Below, in pieces: positions 16,740 to 24,282 of a stretch of 64,000 nt of DNA (within the stretch, counting starts at the first letter, position 1; the number at the start of each line of letters is the position of its first letter). Location: positions 1 to 64,000 of the forward strand of contig NZ_MLBF01000013.1 of the NCBI RefSeq assembly GCF_001936615.1. The letters are read 5' to 3'. This stretch comes from Desulfosporosinus metallidurans. Its GTDB lineage: Bacteria; Bacillota; Desulfitobacteriia; Desulfitobacteriales; Desulfitobacteriaceae. A program made the position numbers and the translations under genes. The notes beneath the pieces were generated by a model. It was given only the letters and a program-made list of their open reading frames with translations. It did no database searches and was not told where the DNA came from.

Positions 16740-17894
16740 TCAAGCATCGTAGGCAGCCTTTATCATTTCTGCAACCTTTGCCGCAGTGATGCGGTAGGGC
16801 ACCAGTGCAAAGCCTGTATCCGCTGTGACCATTGGAGCCACTTTGATTGCTGCTTCAAGGGGAATTCCTAGCTCTTTTATATTAGGTATTTCCACGGATT
16901 TGATTAGAGAGCGTATGGCCTTACAAGCTATGGCGCCAATCTCCTCGGGAGCTGCATCCTCTGCAACGTCCACTCCCAAACACTCGCAGATCATCCGTAC
17001 CTTTTTGTATTCTGTTTTAGCCGCGTATTCAATAACCTCGGGTAGGGTCACTGCGCAGGCAATTCCGTGTGGAATATGGAAATGAGCCCCCAACGTATGG
17101 CCTATTGAATGGCCAAGATGAACAAGCCCATTCGTAAACGCCATTCCTGCAAACATGGAAGAAAGTATCATCTGTTCTCTTGCTTCGATGTTAGAACCGT
17201 CACGGTAAGCTACAGGAAGCCATTTAGCAATTAAACGAATCGCTTCCCGCGCCAAAGCATCCGAAAGAGGATTTGACTGTCCTCCGGTAAGTGATTCCAC
17301 AGCATGAGCTAAGGCATCTACTCCTGTTGCCGCAGTCATCTTAGGAGGTAACCCCACGGTAAGATCAGGATCAATAATAGCTAGTGTACCTACACATACC
17401 GGACTCACCACGCTATCTTTATTCCCTCGTGAGGTGCAAGAGACGACGCACATATTGGTGACCTCGCTGCCAGTACCGCTGGTAGTAGGTATGAAGACCA
17501 TGGGTACACCGGGTTTGAGGTTTTTTTGAACACCGAAGTACTTCATAATGGGAGGTGGATTATTAATTAAGACATTGATACCCTTGGCTGAGTCGATGGC
17601 ACTTCCCCCACCTATGGCTATAATGCCGTCAATTGCTTCCTTACGTGCCATTTCTGCTGCCTCTTCAATCATCGTATCCGGAGGATCAGGGAGAACACCA
17701 TCAAAACAAACGGTTTTAATACCGGCATTTTGAATGTTTTCCACAATAGTGTCAGCTATACCAACCGCCTTGAGACCATTGTCATAAACGACAAGAACTT
17801 TTTTACATCCCAGTTCGCGAACCTTGAGGCCGGTCCTCAGGGATGCACCGCTACCCATGACAGCAGGAACAAAAACTTCGTACGATGTAATCAT
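16740..17894 (-). CDS. iron-containing alcohol dehydrogenase (group III)
   Basis: 384 residues. The NAD-binding GGGSAIDSAKG is near residue 95, and the metal-binding histidines are in LVHLGHSIGHTLGAHFHIPHG near 262-278, as in Fe-ADH and 1,3-propanediol dehydrogenase enzymes. It interconverts an alcohol and its aldehyde in the cytoplasm. AOR is encoded 39 nt downstream, so the pair can turn alcohol into acid or acid into alcohol. A PucR/CdaR-type regulator is encoded divergently and probably controls this operon. The natural substrate cannot be read from sequence. Confidence 0.9.
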   Translation of the reverse strand: MITSYEVFVPAVMGSGASLRTGLKVRELGCKKVLVVYDNGLKAVGIADTIVENIQNAGIKTVCFDGVLPDPPDTMIEEAAEMARKEAIDGIIAIGGGSAIDSAKGINVLINNPPPIMKYFGVQKNLKPGVPMVFIPTTSGTGSEVTNMCVVSCTSRGNKDSVVSPVCVGTLAIIDPDLTVGLPPKMTAATGVDALAHAVESLTGGQSNPLSDALAREAIRLIAKWLPVAYRDGSNIEAREQMILSSMFAGMAFTNGLVHLGHSIGHTLGAHFHIPHGIACAVTLPEVIEYAAKTEYKKVRMICECLGVDVAEDAAPEEIGAIACKAIRSLIKSVEIPNIKELGIPLEAAIKVAPMVTADTGFALVPYRITAAKVAEMIKAAYDA

Positions 17895-18072
17895 TTACCT
17901 ACCTACTCCTTCCTTTTTAACCAAATTGATAAAATCTTGTCCTAGCAAATTATGTTATCCCAATGGTATCACTGCGGCTTTTTGCGGTATACGTACTACT
18001 CATACGAAAAGAAGCAGTATATTTGTACCTTTTTCACTATTCTAAATTCTGTTACAGCAATGAGTTGTATTA

Positions 18073-18083
18073 TGCTATATAAT
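18073..18083 (+). promoter_or_regulatory. extended -10 promoter of the PucR-type gene
   Basis: TGCTATATAAT ends in TATAAT (18078-18083), 33 nt upstream of the start codon, inside the 221-bp divergent region shared with the alcohol dehydrogenase gene. A good -35 hexamer at 17-nt spacing is not evident, consistent with an extended -10 promoter. Confidence 0.4.
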
Positions 18084-18115
18084 TATGACAATAGAGAAGA
18101 AGGCGAGGTGGGAGT

Positions 18116-19615
18116 ATGCATTATCAAGAGCTGATCGCAGCACTACAAGAGAAGTATGAACTACAGGCAGGGATGACTAGTAATTCTCCAGCCATTATGG
18201 ATATTCGGTTACTGGATAGAAACGAACATCACTGGAAAGAACACGTAGTATATGTAGGAAGCTTTGCGCAGGTGAAGACTCCACCAGATCGGCCAATCAT
18301 GCTTCTTTCCGTGGATAAGCCTCTTACATTACCTGAGGGTAGTAACTATACCCACATCCGCAATGAGGATTTGTACGATGTGTTCAATAAAGCAAAAGAT
18401 TTGATATTTGAAGATTTGCGAGGAGATGGCATATTTTTTGAATTAGCACAAATGGCCTTGAACGGAAAAAGTATTGCCTGTGTCATCAATACCGCAGCCA
18501 AACTGTTTGGAAATGCCTTGATTCTCGTAGATTCTAGCCAGAAGGTACTGGCACATTCGACAATTTATGAAATAGTCGATCCCCTTTGGGCGCAGAACAT
18601 AGAGAGGGGATATTGCTCCTATGAGTTTGTGCAGAAGGTTCGTTCCAATAGTCAGATGAAGGAATGGAGCAAACAGGGGAGCGAAACCCAGCTCATTACA
18701 TTGCCCGGCGATCTGCAACCAAAACTGGTGGCCCGCATTACTCAAGAAGGCCATGTTGTCGGCGCGTTAGTCATGGTTGAACACCATACGTCCACTGGAC
18801 GCAGCCATCTCCGTTTGCTTCCCCTTGTTGGCAGATTACTCTTCGACGTCTTTAATCGAGATTCTGCCTCTGAGGGAGCTCACGGATCGTTTTATAGTAC
18901 CATTCTTTTTAGCTTGTTGAATGAAGCAGAAATTTCGAACACGCTGGAACAAATAACAATGTTAAAGGTTAATTTTCCAGAAGAAATGCGTGTCGTCGTT
19001 GCCCGCTTTGTTCGCCATATGGAAAACCGTTACCTCAAGCACACGTTTAGCATGGAGTTGGAACGCATTTTCCCCAAGGGGTATTCTGTACGGTATAAAA
19101 GCTATATTGGAATTCTAGTGCCCTCGATTTCCGAAGAACAAACGGGAGAGCTTACTAAGCTGGCCCAATACGAAGATGTAAGCATAGGGCTAAGCTGGTC
19201 TTTTTCGGATATTGTAGAATTCAAACGACATTTTAATCAAGCGGTGGCATCTATAAAACAAGCACAGCGCTTTGGCCAGACTAACCAAGTCTTTGACTAT
19301 AGCGAATTTCACTACTATGACTTACTGTACAACTACACAGGAAAAACGCCTTTGGAACATTACTGCCATCCCGCTTTGAAGGTTCTTCGCGAATATGACA
19401 AGGCTAACAATACTGAACTATACGTCACTTTACGTACTTATTTGGAGCATAAAAATAACCTCCGTGCAACAGCGGAGGCATTATTTGTACATAGAAACAC
19501 GCTAATTTACAGAATCAATCGCATCAATCAGCTCACCAGTTTAAACCTCAACAGTGTTAATGTCGTGTATTCTCTCATGGATTCTTTTAGGATTGAAACA
19601 TTTCTAAATCAATAA
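18116..19615 (+). CDS. PucR/CdaR-family transcriptional regulator
   Basis: 499 residues. The C-terminus LRATAEALFVHRNTLIYRINRINQL is the HTH_30 DNA-binding domain typical of PucR and CdaR. The middle is a GGDEF-like region (about 280-400) and the N-terminal half carries a PucR-type sensory region. The gene diverges from the ADH-AOR-MoaD operon with 221 bp between the starts, so it is probably that operon's regulator, responding to an alcohol, aldehyde or purine-like ligand. The ATG at 18116 has GGTGGGAG upstream. Confidence 0.8.
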   Translation: MHYQELIAALQEKYELQAGMTSNSPAIMDIRLLDRNEHHWKEHVVYVGSFAQVKTPPDRPIMLLSVDKPLTLPEGSNYTHIRNEDLYDVFNKAKDLIFEDLRGDGIFFELAQMALNGKSIACVINTAAKLFGNALILVDSSQKVLAHSTIYEIVDPLWAQNIERGYCSYEFVQKVRSNSQMKEWSKQGSETQLITLPGDLQPKLVARITQEGHVVGALVMVEHHTSTGRSHLRLLPLVGRLLFDVFNRDSASEGAHGSFYSTILFSLLNEAEISNTLEQITMLKVNFPEEMRVVVARFVRHMENRYLKHTFSMELERIFPKGYSVRYKSYIGILVPSISEEQTGELTKLAQYEDVSIGLSWSFSDIVEFKRHFNQAVASIKQAQRFGQTNQVFDYSEFHYYDLLYNYTGKTPLEHYCHPALKVLREYDKANNTELYVTLRTYLEHKNNLRATAEALFVHRNTLIYRINRINQLTSLNLNSVNVVYSLMDSFRIETFLNQ

Positions 19616-19945
19616 CAACAGATGTTCAGGACTCCCTCAATGCTACTTAACTCCATCGTGTAACATGGATGAATCCCTGGAATGCCATAGTTGTCGCAAA
19701 CCCCAAAATTCAAATATGAGTTAAGATTAGCATAACAAAGCTTAGGAAAAGTCAAATTGCAAGAAAAAAGAGAGGTTCCTGGAACCTGAGCGTATTACCG
19801 ATATTTGGCCGAACATATAAGAAGCCATGTCCATATAATATTTGGATTGGATAACTAATAGGGGATCCTGATAAATTAGTTCAGAGGAAGATTTTAAAAG
19901 AAATCCTTGATAAACTAACGTTAAAAGGATGGAGGAGCTTAGAGT
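19616..19945. other. intergenic stretch with palindrome copy 2 (19773-19787)
   Basis: 330 bp without a credible gene on either strand. It contains the second copy of AGGTTCCTGGAACCT at 19773-19787. From about 19850 on it is AT-rich leader for the XRE gene. No terminator with a clear T-tract was found after the regulator gene. Confidence 0.5.
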
Positions 19946-20161
19946 TTGAGAGAGAGAAACCAAGTGGTCTATGCTGGTCGAAAAATGAGAAAAGCCCGCC
20001 TTGAAGCAGCTATTGGAACTCAAAAGGAATTAGCAGAGAAGACAGGAATCCCCGCTAATATCATCAGTGATTTGGAACGAGGTAAACGTCAGATGAGCCC
20101 AACATGGGCTAAACGGATTGCCGAGGCAGTCGGGGGTAACTGGACGGATTTCATAGATTAA
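19946..20161 (+). CDS. small XRE-type helix-turn-helix protein
   Basis: 71 residues with one HTH_3 domain: GTQKELAEKTGIPANIIS supplies the two helices and DLERGKRQ follows the recognition helix. It starts at TTG 19946 with GGAGG at 19931-19935. The protein has no ligand domain and is probably a local repressor. It is followed by the DUF1659/DUF2922 pair. Confidence 0.75.
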   Translation: MRERNQVVYAGRKMRKARLEAAIGTQKELAEKTGIPANIISDLERGKRQMSPTWAKRIAEAVGGNWTDFID

Positions 20162-20332
20162 CCCAGGTGTGATTCCATTCCCAGTCTTCCCCAACCTGTG
20201 ACAGAAATTAATTCAATCAAATATACTAGGATTAGGACAAACATTCTCGGCAGTCATTGCAAAGCAGTCGGCAGATATCGACTGTTTTTGTATCGAGAGT
20301 GTAGTCTAATTATCTAGAAAGGACGTGAGAAA

Positions 20333-20554
20333 ATGGCTGTTATCGCAAGTAATAAAGACTCTGTGATAGTCGTAACCTTTCAAACCGGTTTGACCGCACA
20401 AGGCTCACCCAAACTAAGTCAGCGTAGTTTCCCCAATATCAAATCGAACAGCGCAGACCAAGATGTTTATGATGTTGCCGTTGCCCTTTATGGACTTCAG
20501 GACTACCCTTTAATTGGAGTGCGAAGAGACAATCGCATCGACTTAACTGTGTAG
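20333..20554 (+). CDS. DUF1659 family small protein
   Basis: 73 residues matching the DUF1659 pattern, with an N-terminal MAVIASNKDSVIVV and a central aromatic segment DVAVALYGLQDYPL. Function is unknown. It is commonly paired with a DUF2922 gene in spore-forming Firmicutes, as here. GGACGTGAG precedes the ATG. Confidence 0.75.
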   Translation: MAVIASNKDSVIVVTFQTGLTAQGSPKLSQRSFPNIKSNSADQDVYDVAVALYGLQDYPLIGVRRDNRIDLTV

Positions 20555-20623
20555 TAGGGATAAAAAGATGAATTGTGGCAAGAAGTTCATGGCAAGCAAC
20601 CAGAAGAGAAAGGAGGGATACCA

Positions 20624-20863
20624 ATGGCAAGTACAACTAAAAAGGTCTTGAGAATGACCTTCAACAACGCCTCAGGGAACGCGGTGACGATAACTTTACC
20701 AGAACCTAAGGCGAGTGTGACAGCGGCCCAAATCGAAGCCGTCATGGATCAAATCATCACGAAGAATATTTTCCTCACTTCTGGTGGTGAACTCATTTCC
20801 AAACGTGATGTTAAAATTGTCGATACGACAACGGATGATCTCTATAATCAACCAGGCGCATAA
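20624..20863 (+). CDS. DUF2922 family small protein
   Basis: 79 residues with LRMTFNNASGNAVTITLPEP and AAQIEAVMDQIITKNIF, typical of DUF2922. Function is unknown. The start at 20624 has AAAGGAGGG about 8 nt upstream; the longer frame from 20573 has no such site. A deleted copy of this gene lies on the plus strand at 14470-14550. Confidence 0.8.
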   Translation: MASTTKKVLRMTFNNASGNAVTITLPEPKASVTAAQIEAVMDQIITKNIFLTSGGELISKRDVKIVDTTTDDLYNQPGA

Positions 20864-20962
20864 AATACCGAATTTGGAAGTGCATCAATCGATAAGGCAT
20901 CGGGATAATAACCCGGTGCCTTTAATGTACGGGGGAGCGACCAGAGGAAGCTCCCTCGATCA

Positions 20963-20991
20963 TTGACATGGGATAATGGCCATAGTAACAT
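20963..20991 (+). promoter_or_regulatory. promoter and tandem repeat before the Phd/YefM gene
   Basis: TTGACA (20963-20968) is followed after 17 nt by TAACAT (20986-20991). Directly downstream TAAGGGTATAA occurs twice in tandem (about 20991-21015). Antitoxins of this family usually repress their own promoter, so the tandem repeat is a plausible operator. Confidence 0.5.
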
Positions 20992-21040
20992 AAGGGTATA
21001 ATAAGGGTATAATAATGCTACAATGGATGGAGGGTGTGTT

Positions 21041-21325
21041 ATGAATATAAAACCGTCTGCGGCAATACGCAAAAACTATAACGAAATATCAACACTTTGC
21101 AAAGAGACAGGTGAACCAGTATATTTGACAAAAAATGGTGAGGGCGACTTGGTCGTGATGGATATCGGAGCTTTTGCACGTCGAGAAAGTATGTTGAGAC
21201 TTAGAGAAACCCTCGTCGCGGTTGAAGAGGACAGACTGGCTGGTAAGAAAGGTTTTTCCATTGATGACATAGATGAGATGATGAAAAAAGCCATCAAGGA
21301 GGTCGTCGATGGACAGCACAAGTAA
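21041..21325 (+). CDS. Phd/YefM-type antitoxin, now without intact toxin
   Basis: 94 residues starting at the ATG at 21041, with GGAGGG upstream. The N-terminal fold (IRKNYNEISTLCKETGEPVYLTKN) is the Phd/YefM dimerisation and DNA-binding part. The C-terminal helix KKGFSIDDIDEMMKKA is the toxin-binding part. The toxin gene that starts in the overlap at 21309 is broken, so this antitoxin is an orphan and probably acts only as a repressor. Confidence 0.8.
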   Translation: MNIKPSAAIRKNYNEISTLCKETGEPVYLTKNGEGDLVVMDIGAFARRESMLRLRETLVAVEEDRLAGKKGFSIDDIDEMMKKAIKEVVDGQHK

Positions 21326-21470
21326 GTCCAGAAGCAGCAGATAAACTTCGCTCAGAAATAATAGACGCGTCAAAATCTCTGCAGAGCTTTCCGGAACGTC
21401 ATTTAGAATTTTCTGACCCAGTGTTGCCTGTAAATAAATATCTCAAGATGATACTATGTACTGAAGTAAA
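21309..21470 (+). pseudogene. RelE/ParE-type toxin remnant
   Basis: From ATG 21309 the frame stops after 11 codons. The shifted frame reads QVSPEAADKLRSEIIDASKSL, then FPERHLEFSDPVLPVN, then KYLKMILC, a clear RelE/ParE-type sequence. The C-terminal strand with the catalytic residues is missing. The remnant ends exactly where interspersed repeat copy 3 begins (21471). It has both an N-terminal frameshift and a C-terminal truncation. Confidence 0.75.
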
Positions 21471-21528
21471 TCGCGAAAAGAGCCCTTCGCCCGAAGACGT
21501 AAAGACTCTTTTGGTTAATTGTCAGAAT
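21471..21528. repeat. interspersed repeat, copy 3
   Basis: It starts with TCGCGAAAAGAG, as copy 2 does, and keeps CCCTTCGCCCGAAGACG and GACTCTTTTGG with several changes. It marks the junction between the truncated RelE-type toxin and the convergent hicB gene, whose last codons lie in its right end. Confidence 0.6.
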
Positions 21529-21932
21529 TGCTTCCCATTGTGTGAGGGTACGACCCCGTTGGGAAGGCTGACCTTATATCCTATTCCTCTCGACAACTGA
21601 TAGAGAATAAACTGATTTAGGCTAATGTTTTCTTCCTTGGCCCTTTCAGATAAGGCCTGGTGTAGGGATTTAGGCATACGAACACGAAGTTGCCCTGAAA
21701 AGTCAGTGGTTTTACTCGGTTCCGGAACTTCTCGGCCTAATTCGATGCAAGCTTCAATCCATCCTTTTTTTGCATCTTCGAGATTAACAAGGCACTCGTC
21801 TACGGTCCCGCCGTCTGACATACAGCCGGGCAAGAGGGGGATCTGGGCGAACCAGCCGCTGCCCTCATCCTCAGCTAGCTTCCGGATCTTAATCTCATAA
21901 TCTAAGTTCATATAAAACTCTAATTCTTTCAT
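21522..21932 (-). CDS. hicB: HicB-type antitoxin
   Basis: 136 residues. The N-terminal partial RNase H-like domain (GSGWFAQIPLLPGCMSDGGT and ECLVNLEDAKKGWIEACIELG) is followed by a ribbon-helix-helix DNA-binding domain (LRVRMPKSLHQALSERAKEE). Its ATG overlaps the stop codon of the upstream hicA remnant (ATGA). The last few residues are encoded within repeat copy 3, so the C-terminus may differ from the ancestral one. The cognate toxin is truncated. Confidence 0.82.
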   Translation of the reverse strand: MKELEFYMNLDYEIKIRKLAEDEGSGWFAQIPLLPGCMSDGGTVDECLVNLEDAKKGWIEACIELGREVPEPSKTTDFSGQLRVRMPKSLHQALSERAKEENISLNQFILYQLSRGIGYKVSLPNGVVPSHNGKQF

Positions 21933-22132
21933 TCTTCCTCGCTCCCTTCGAGTTTTCGGATTGCGTCCAGTGCTTCTTTTACATAGACAGATTTGACTGG
22001 ACGGGCAAATGGGATAGTTAGGATTTCCATAAGATCAGGATGAGAGTACTGGAAATGACTTGTTCCGCTTCGCTGTTTACGCCGCTCGAAACCAAAGCGA
22101 ATAATTAGCTTTTCTAGGTCCTCGAATAATGG
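21929..22132 (-). pseudogene. hicA: HicA toxin truncated at the N-terminus
   Basis: The frame encodes FEDLEKLIIRFGFERRKQ, then RSGTSHFQYSHPDLMEILTI and a C-terminal helix, and ends at the TGA overlapping hicB. The GTSH segment contains the catalytic His of HicA. No usable start exists: the frame is closed by TAG at 22133-22135, and no ATG, GTG or TTG lies before the conserved part. The first 20 or so residues of an ordinary HicA are missing. Confidence 0.7.
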
Positions 22133-22215
22133 CTATTCCTACTGCAAAGATTATTTATATTAAGATATTTTTTTACAATAAATTACTAAGTTGAGTTTCT
22201 TCCCATCGTTCCACT

Positions 22216-22239
22216 GAAGATAATGAGTGATTTATCTTC
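22216..22239. repeat. hairpin across the RNase G gene stop codon
   Basis: GAAGATAA (22216-22223) and TTATCTTC (22232-22239) form an 8-bp stem that overlaps the stop codon of the RNase G gene. There is no T-tract on the minus strand, so it is not a standard terminator. It may protect the 3' end of the transcript. Confidence 0.5.
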
Positions 22240-23503
22240 ACACCCTCCCACTCCCATCACAAGTTGGGCAGGGCGATGTATAACGTATTGCTAACGTCTG
22301 ACCCACTTTTTTCCGAGTCATTTCTACCAGTCCCAGTTGAGTGAGCCCTAAAACCTGAGACTTCGTCTTATCCCGAGCGCAGGCCGTCTCTAGCGCCTCA
22401 ATCACCTTTTGCTGATCTTCTGTAGACGTCATATCTATGAAGTCAATGATGATAATCCCACCCAGATTTCTCAGCCGCAACTGGCGCGCAATCTCCCGAG
22501 CAGCCTCAAGATTCGTATGGACCACCGTTTCCTCCAAGGAACGCTGCCCCACATATTTTCCGGTATTCACATCAATCACAATTAAAGCCTCAGTCTGTTG
22601 AATGACCAGATATCCTCCGCTTTTTAGCCAAACTTTAGAGCGCAAGGTTTTACGAATTTCGTCATCTACCCCATACCGAGCAAAAAGGTCCTCACCTGTG
22701 ACAACAAAAATCTGTTTTGCCGCCGGGTGTTCAATCTCCTTCAAGGCTTTGCGCAAGATTAACGCGACTTCATCCTGATCAACGGTTATTTTTTCCACAT
22801 CTTGATCAATCCAATCCCGCACAAGACGAGAAACCAAATCTACATCCTTATGTACAAGTCCTGGCACGGAAACATGCGGAATCTTCGGTTGCAACGCGTT
22901 CCAAATCTCCACCAACTGAGCAATATCCTCCGCAATCTCGTCCCCGTCAATCCCTTCAGCGAGAGTACGAATAATCACACCCATACCCTCCGGTTTGGCC
23001 AAATCCGCCAGATCCCGCAGACGCGTCCGTTCATTATTATCTTGAATCTTCCGAGACACCCCAATATAACTCACCTGAGGGAGGAGCACAACATACCGAC
23101 CCGGCAACGTTAAGTTGACACTAATCCGCGCCCCCTTCGTCCCGACCGGTTCTTTAATAACCTGAACCAAAAGTTCTTGGCGCGGTTTGAGGACGTGCTC
23201 AATCCGAACATGAGCAGCCTGATCAACCTTCTCATCCTCCTCAAAACGCGACGGAACAGCATCCCCAACATACAGAAACGCATTCTTGTCCAGCCCAATA
23301 TCAACAAAAGCAGCCTGCATCCCCGGAAGAACATTTTCCACCCGCCCCCGATAAATATTCCCCACCAAATGAGACGAAGCGCCCTCTTCCTCGAACACAT
23401 CCATTAAATCCCCTTGTTCAAAGACGGCTGCACGAAGCTTTTGGGAGTGGCTTTGGGTTTGAAGGACGATTTCCTTCAGGCATCCTGTGCTATCATGCTT
23501 CAT
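22238..23503 (-). CDS. rng: ribonuclease G/E family protein
   Basis: 421 residues. An S1 domain (about 36-125) includes LVGNIYRGRVENVLPGMQAAFVDIG. The DNase I-like catalytic core has the two metal aspartates in ALIVIDVNTGKYVG and IIIIDFIDM. CPTCDG at the C-terminus is the zinc link that holds the dimer. The enzyme processes rRNA and degrades mRNA from 5'-monophosphate ends. It follows the TIGR03936 and TIGR03960 genes, the usual order in this group of Firmicutes. The rplU gene that often comes next is not here; the hic remnants take its place. Confidence 0.9.
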   Translation of the reverse strand: MKHDSTGCLKEIVLQTQSHSQKLRAAVFEQGDLMDVFEEEGASSHLVGNIYRGRVENVLPGMQAAFVDIGLDKNAFLYVGDAVPSRFEEDEKVDQAAHVRIEHVLKPRQELLVQVIKEPVGTKGARISVNLTLPGRYVVLLPQVSYIGVSRKIQDNNERTRLRDLADLAKPEGMGVIIRTLAEGIDGDEIAEDIAQLVEIWNALQPKIPHVSVPGLVHKDVDLVSRLVRDWIDQDVEKITVDQDEVALILRKALKEIEHPAAKQIFVVTGEDLFARYGVDDEIRKTLRSKVWLKSGGYLVIQQTEALIVIDVNTGKYVGQRSLEETVVHTNLEAAREIARQLRLRNLGGIIIIDFIDMTSTEDQQKVIEALETACARDKTKSQVLGLTQLGLVEMTRKKVGQTLAIRYTSPCPTCDGSGRV

Positions 23504-23518
23504 AATACACCTCCTAAG

Positions 23519-23556
23519 AGAACTTGCGTTACAACGCTCACCTCATGATGTCGTGG
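23519..23556 (-). repeat. fragment of the large inverted-repeat element family
   Basis: Reverse complement CACGACATCATGAGGTGAGC matches 58731-58750 exactly and continues GTTGTAACGC as in the copies near 53870 and 55765. Only the outer right end of the element is present, between TIGR03936 and the RNase G gene. Confidence 0.7.
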
Positions 23557-23571
23557 TAACGCTCACCAAGC

Positions 23572-24282
23572 CTACTCAGCAAGCTGCTCCATAGGCGAGC
23601 TCTTCTCCCCCTGGTAACTCACATGCACGCCCGTTCGTTTAATATGAAGCGCATCCAAATCCAGCGGCAAATTCTCCAACTCTCTCAGGCTAGCCAACAC
23701 TTCCTCCGGCCGAACACTCCCAGCGTTCCCCATCTCAACTTCCAGCTCAAAGACAATCTCATCCCCGTGAATTTCACCTTCTAGCCGCTTAACCCACGGC
23801 CGGATGTCCTTATCCGTTGGCCCTTTTTTCGAATAACGTGCATAGTTCACGTGTTCCCGTGCGAGCCAAGCTCCAACCGCTTCTTGCAAACGCTGCTCAT
23901 CAATCGGCAAGGCCATCAAAACGCGCATCCGATAACTGGCCGCATTCAGTACCGCCATCAAGGGTTTAGCCCCTAGAGTCAGGACACTCCCTTGCAAGAG
24001 CCGAATTCCCGGAGGCAATTGTTCCTGAATCCGTCCCAAGACTTCCCCTAATTCCATTTCCCGTTGGAGATCGATATCCACGTACTCCCGCTCTCCTTCC
24101 GTCCCGACCGCTAAAGCGAAGCCGAAGGAAATTTTGGGGCGGGGGTTAAAACCCTCCGTATAAGACATATGGATCCCAGCCCGACGGATCGCACGTTCAA
24201 ATACCCGTGTCAAGTCAAGGTGTGCGATATACCTTGCATCTTCAATTTTAGTATAGGCGATTCTTAGCCGCATGGCACTCAC
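23572..24282 (-). CDS. TIGR03936 family radical-SAM-associated protein (DUF2344)
   Basis: 236 residues beginning MSAMRLRIAYTKIEDARYIAHLDLTR, with GFNPRPKISFGFALAVGTEG near residue 45, both diagnostic of this family. It is always encoded beside a B12-binding radical SAM protein, here overlapping it by 4 nt, and is thought to work with it in an RNA or protein modification that is not defined. No metal site is evident. Confidence 0.88.
   Translation of the reverse strand: MSAMRLRIAYTKIEDARYIAHLDLTRVFERAIRRAGIHMSYTEGFNPRPKISFGFALAVGTEGEREYVDIDLQREMELGEVLGRIQEQLPPGIRLLQGSVLTLGAKPLMAVLNAASYRMRVLMALPIDEQRLQEAVGAWLAREHVNYARYSKKGPTDKDIRPWVKRLEGEIHGDEIVFELEVEMGNAGSVRPEEVLASLRELENLPLDLDALHIKRTGVHVSYQGEKSSPMEQLAE

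Noticed and set aside
17895..18115. Sigma-54 promoter for the alcohol dehydrogenase operon
   Set aside because: A TTGG ... TTTGC pair exists on the minus strand, but GG and GC are 12 nt apart instead of 10.
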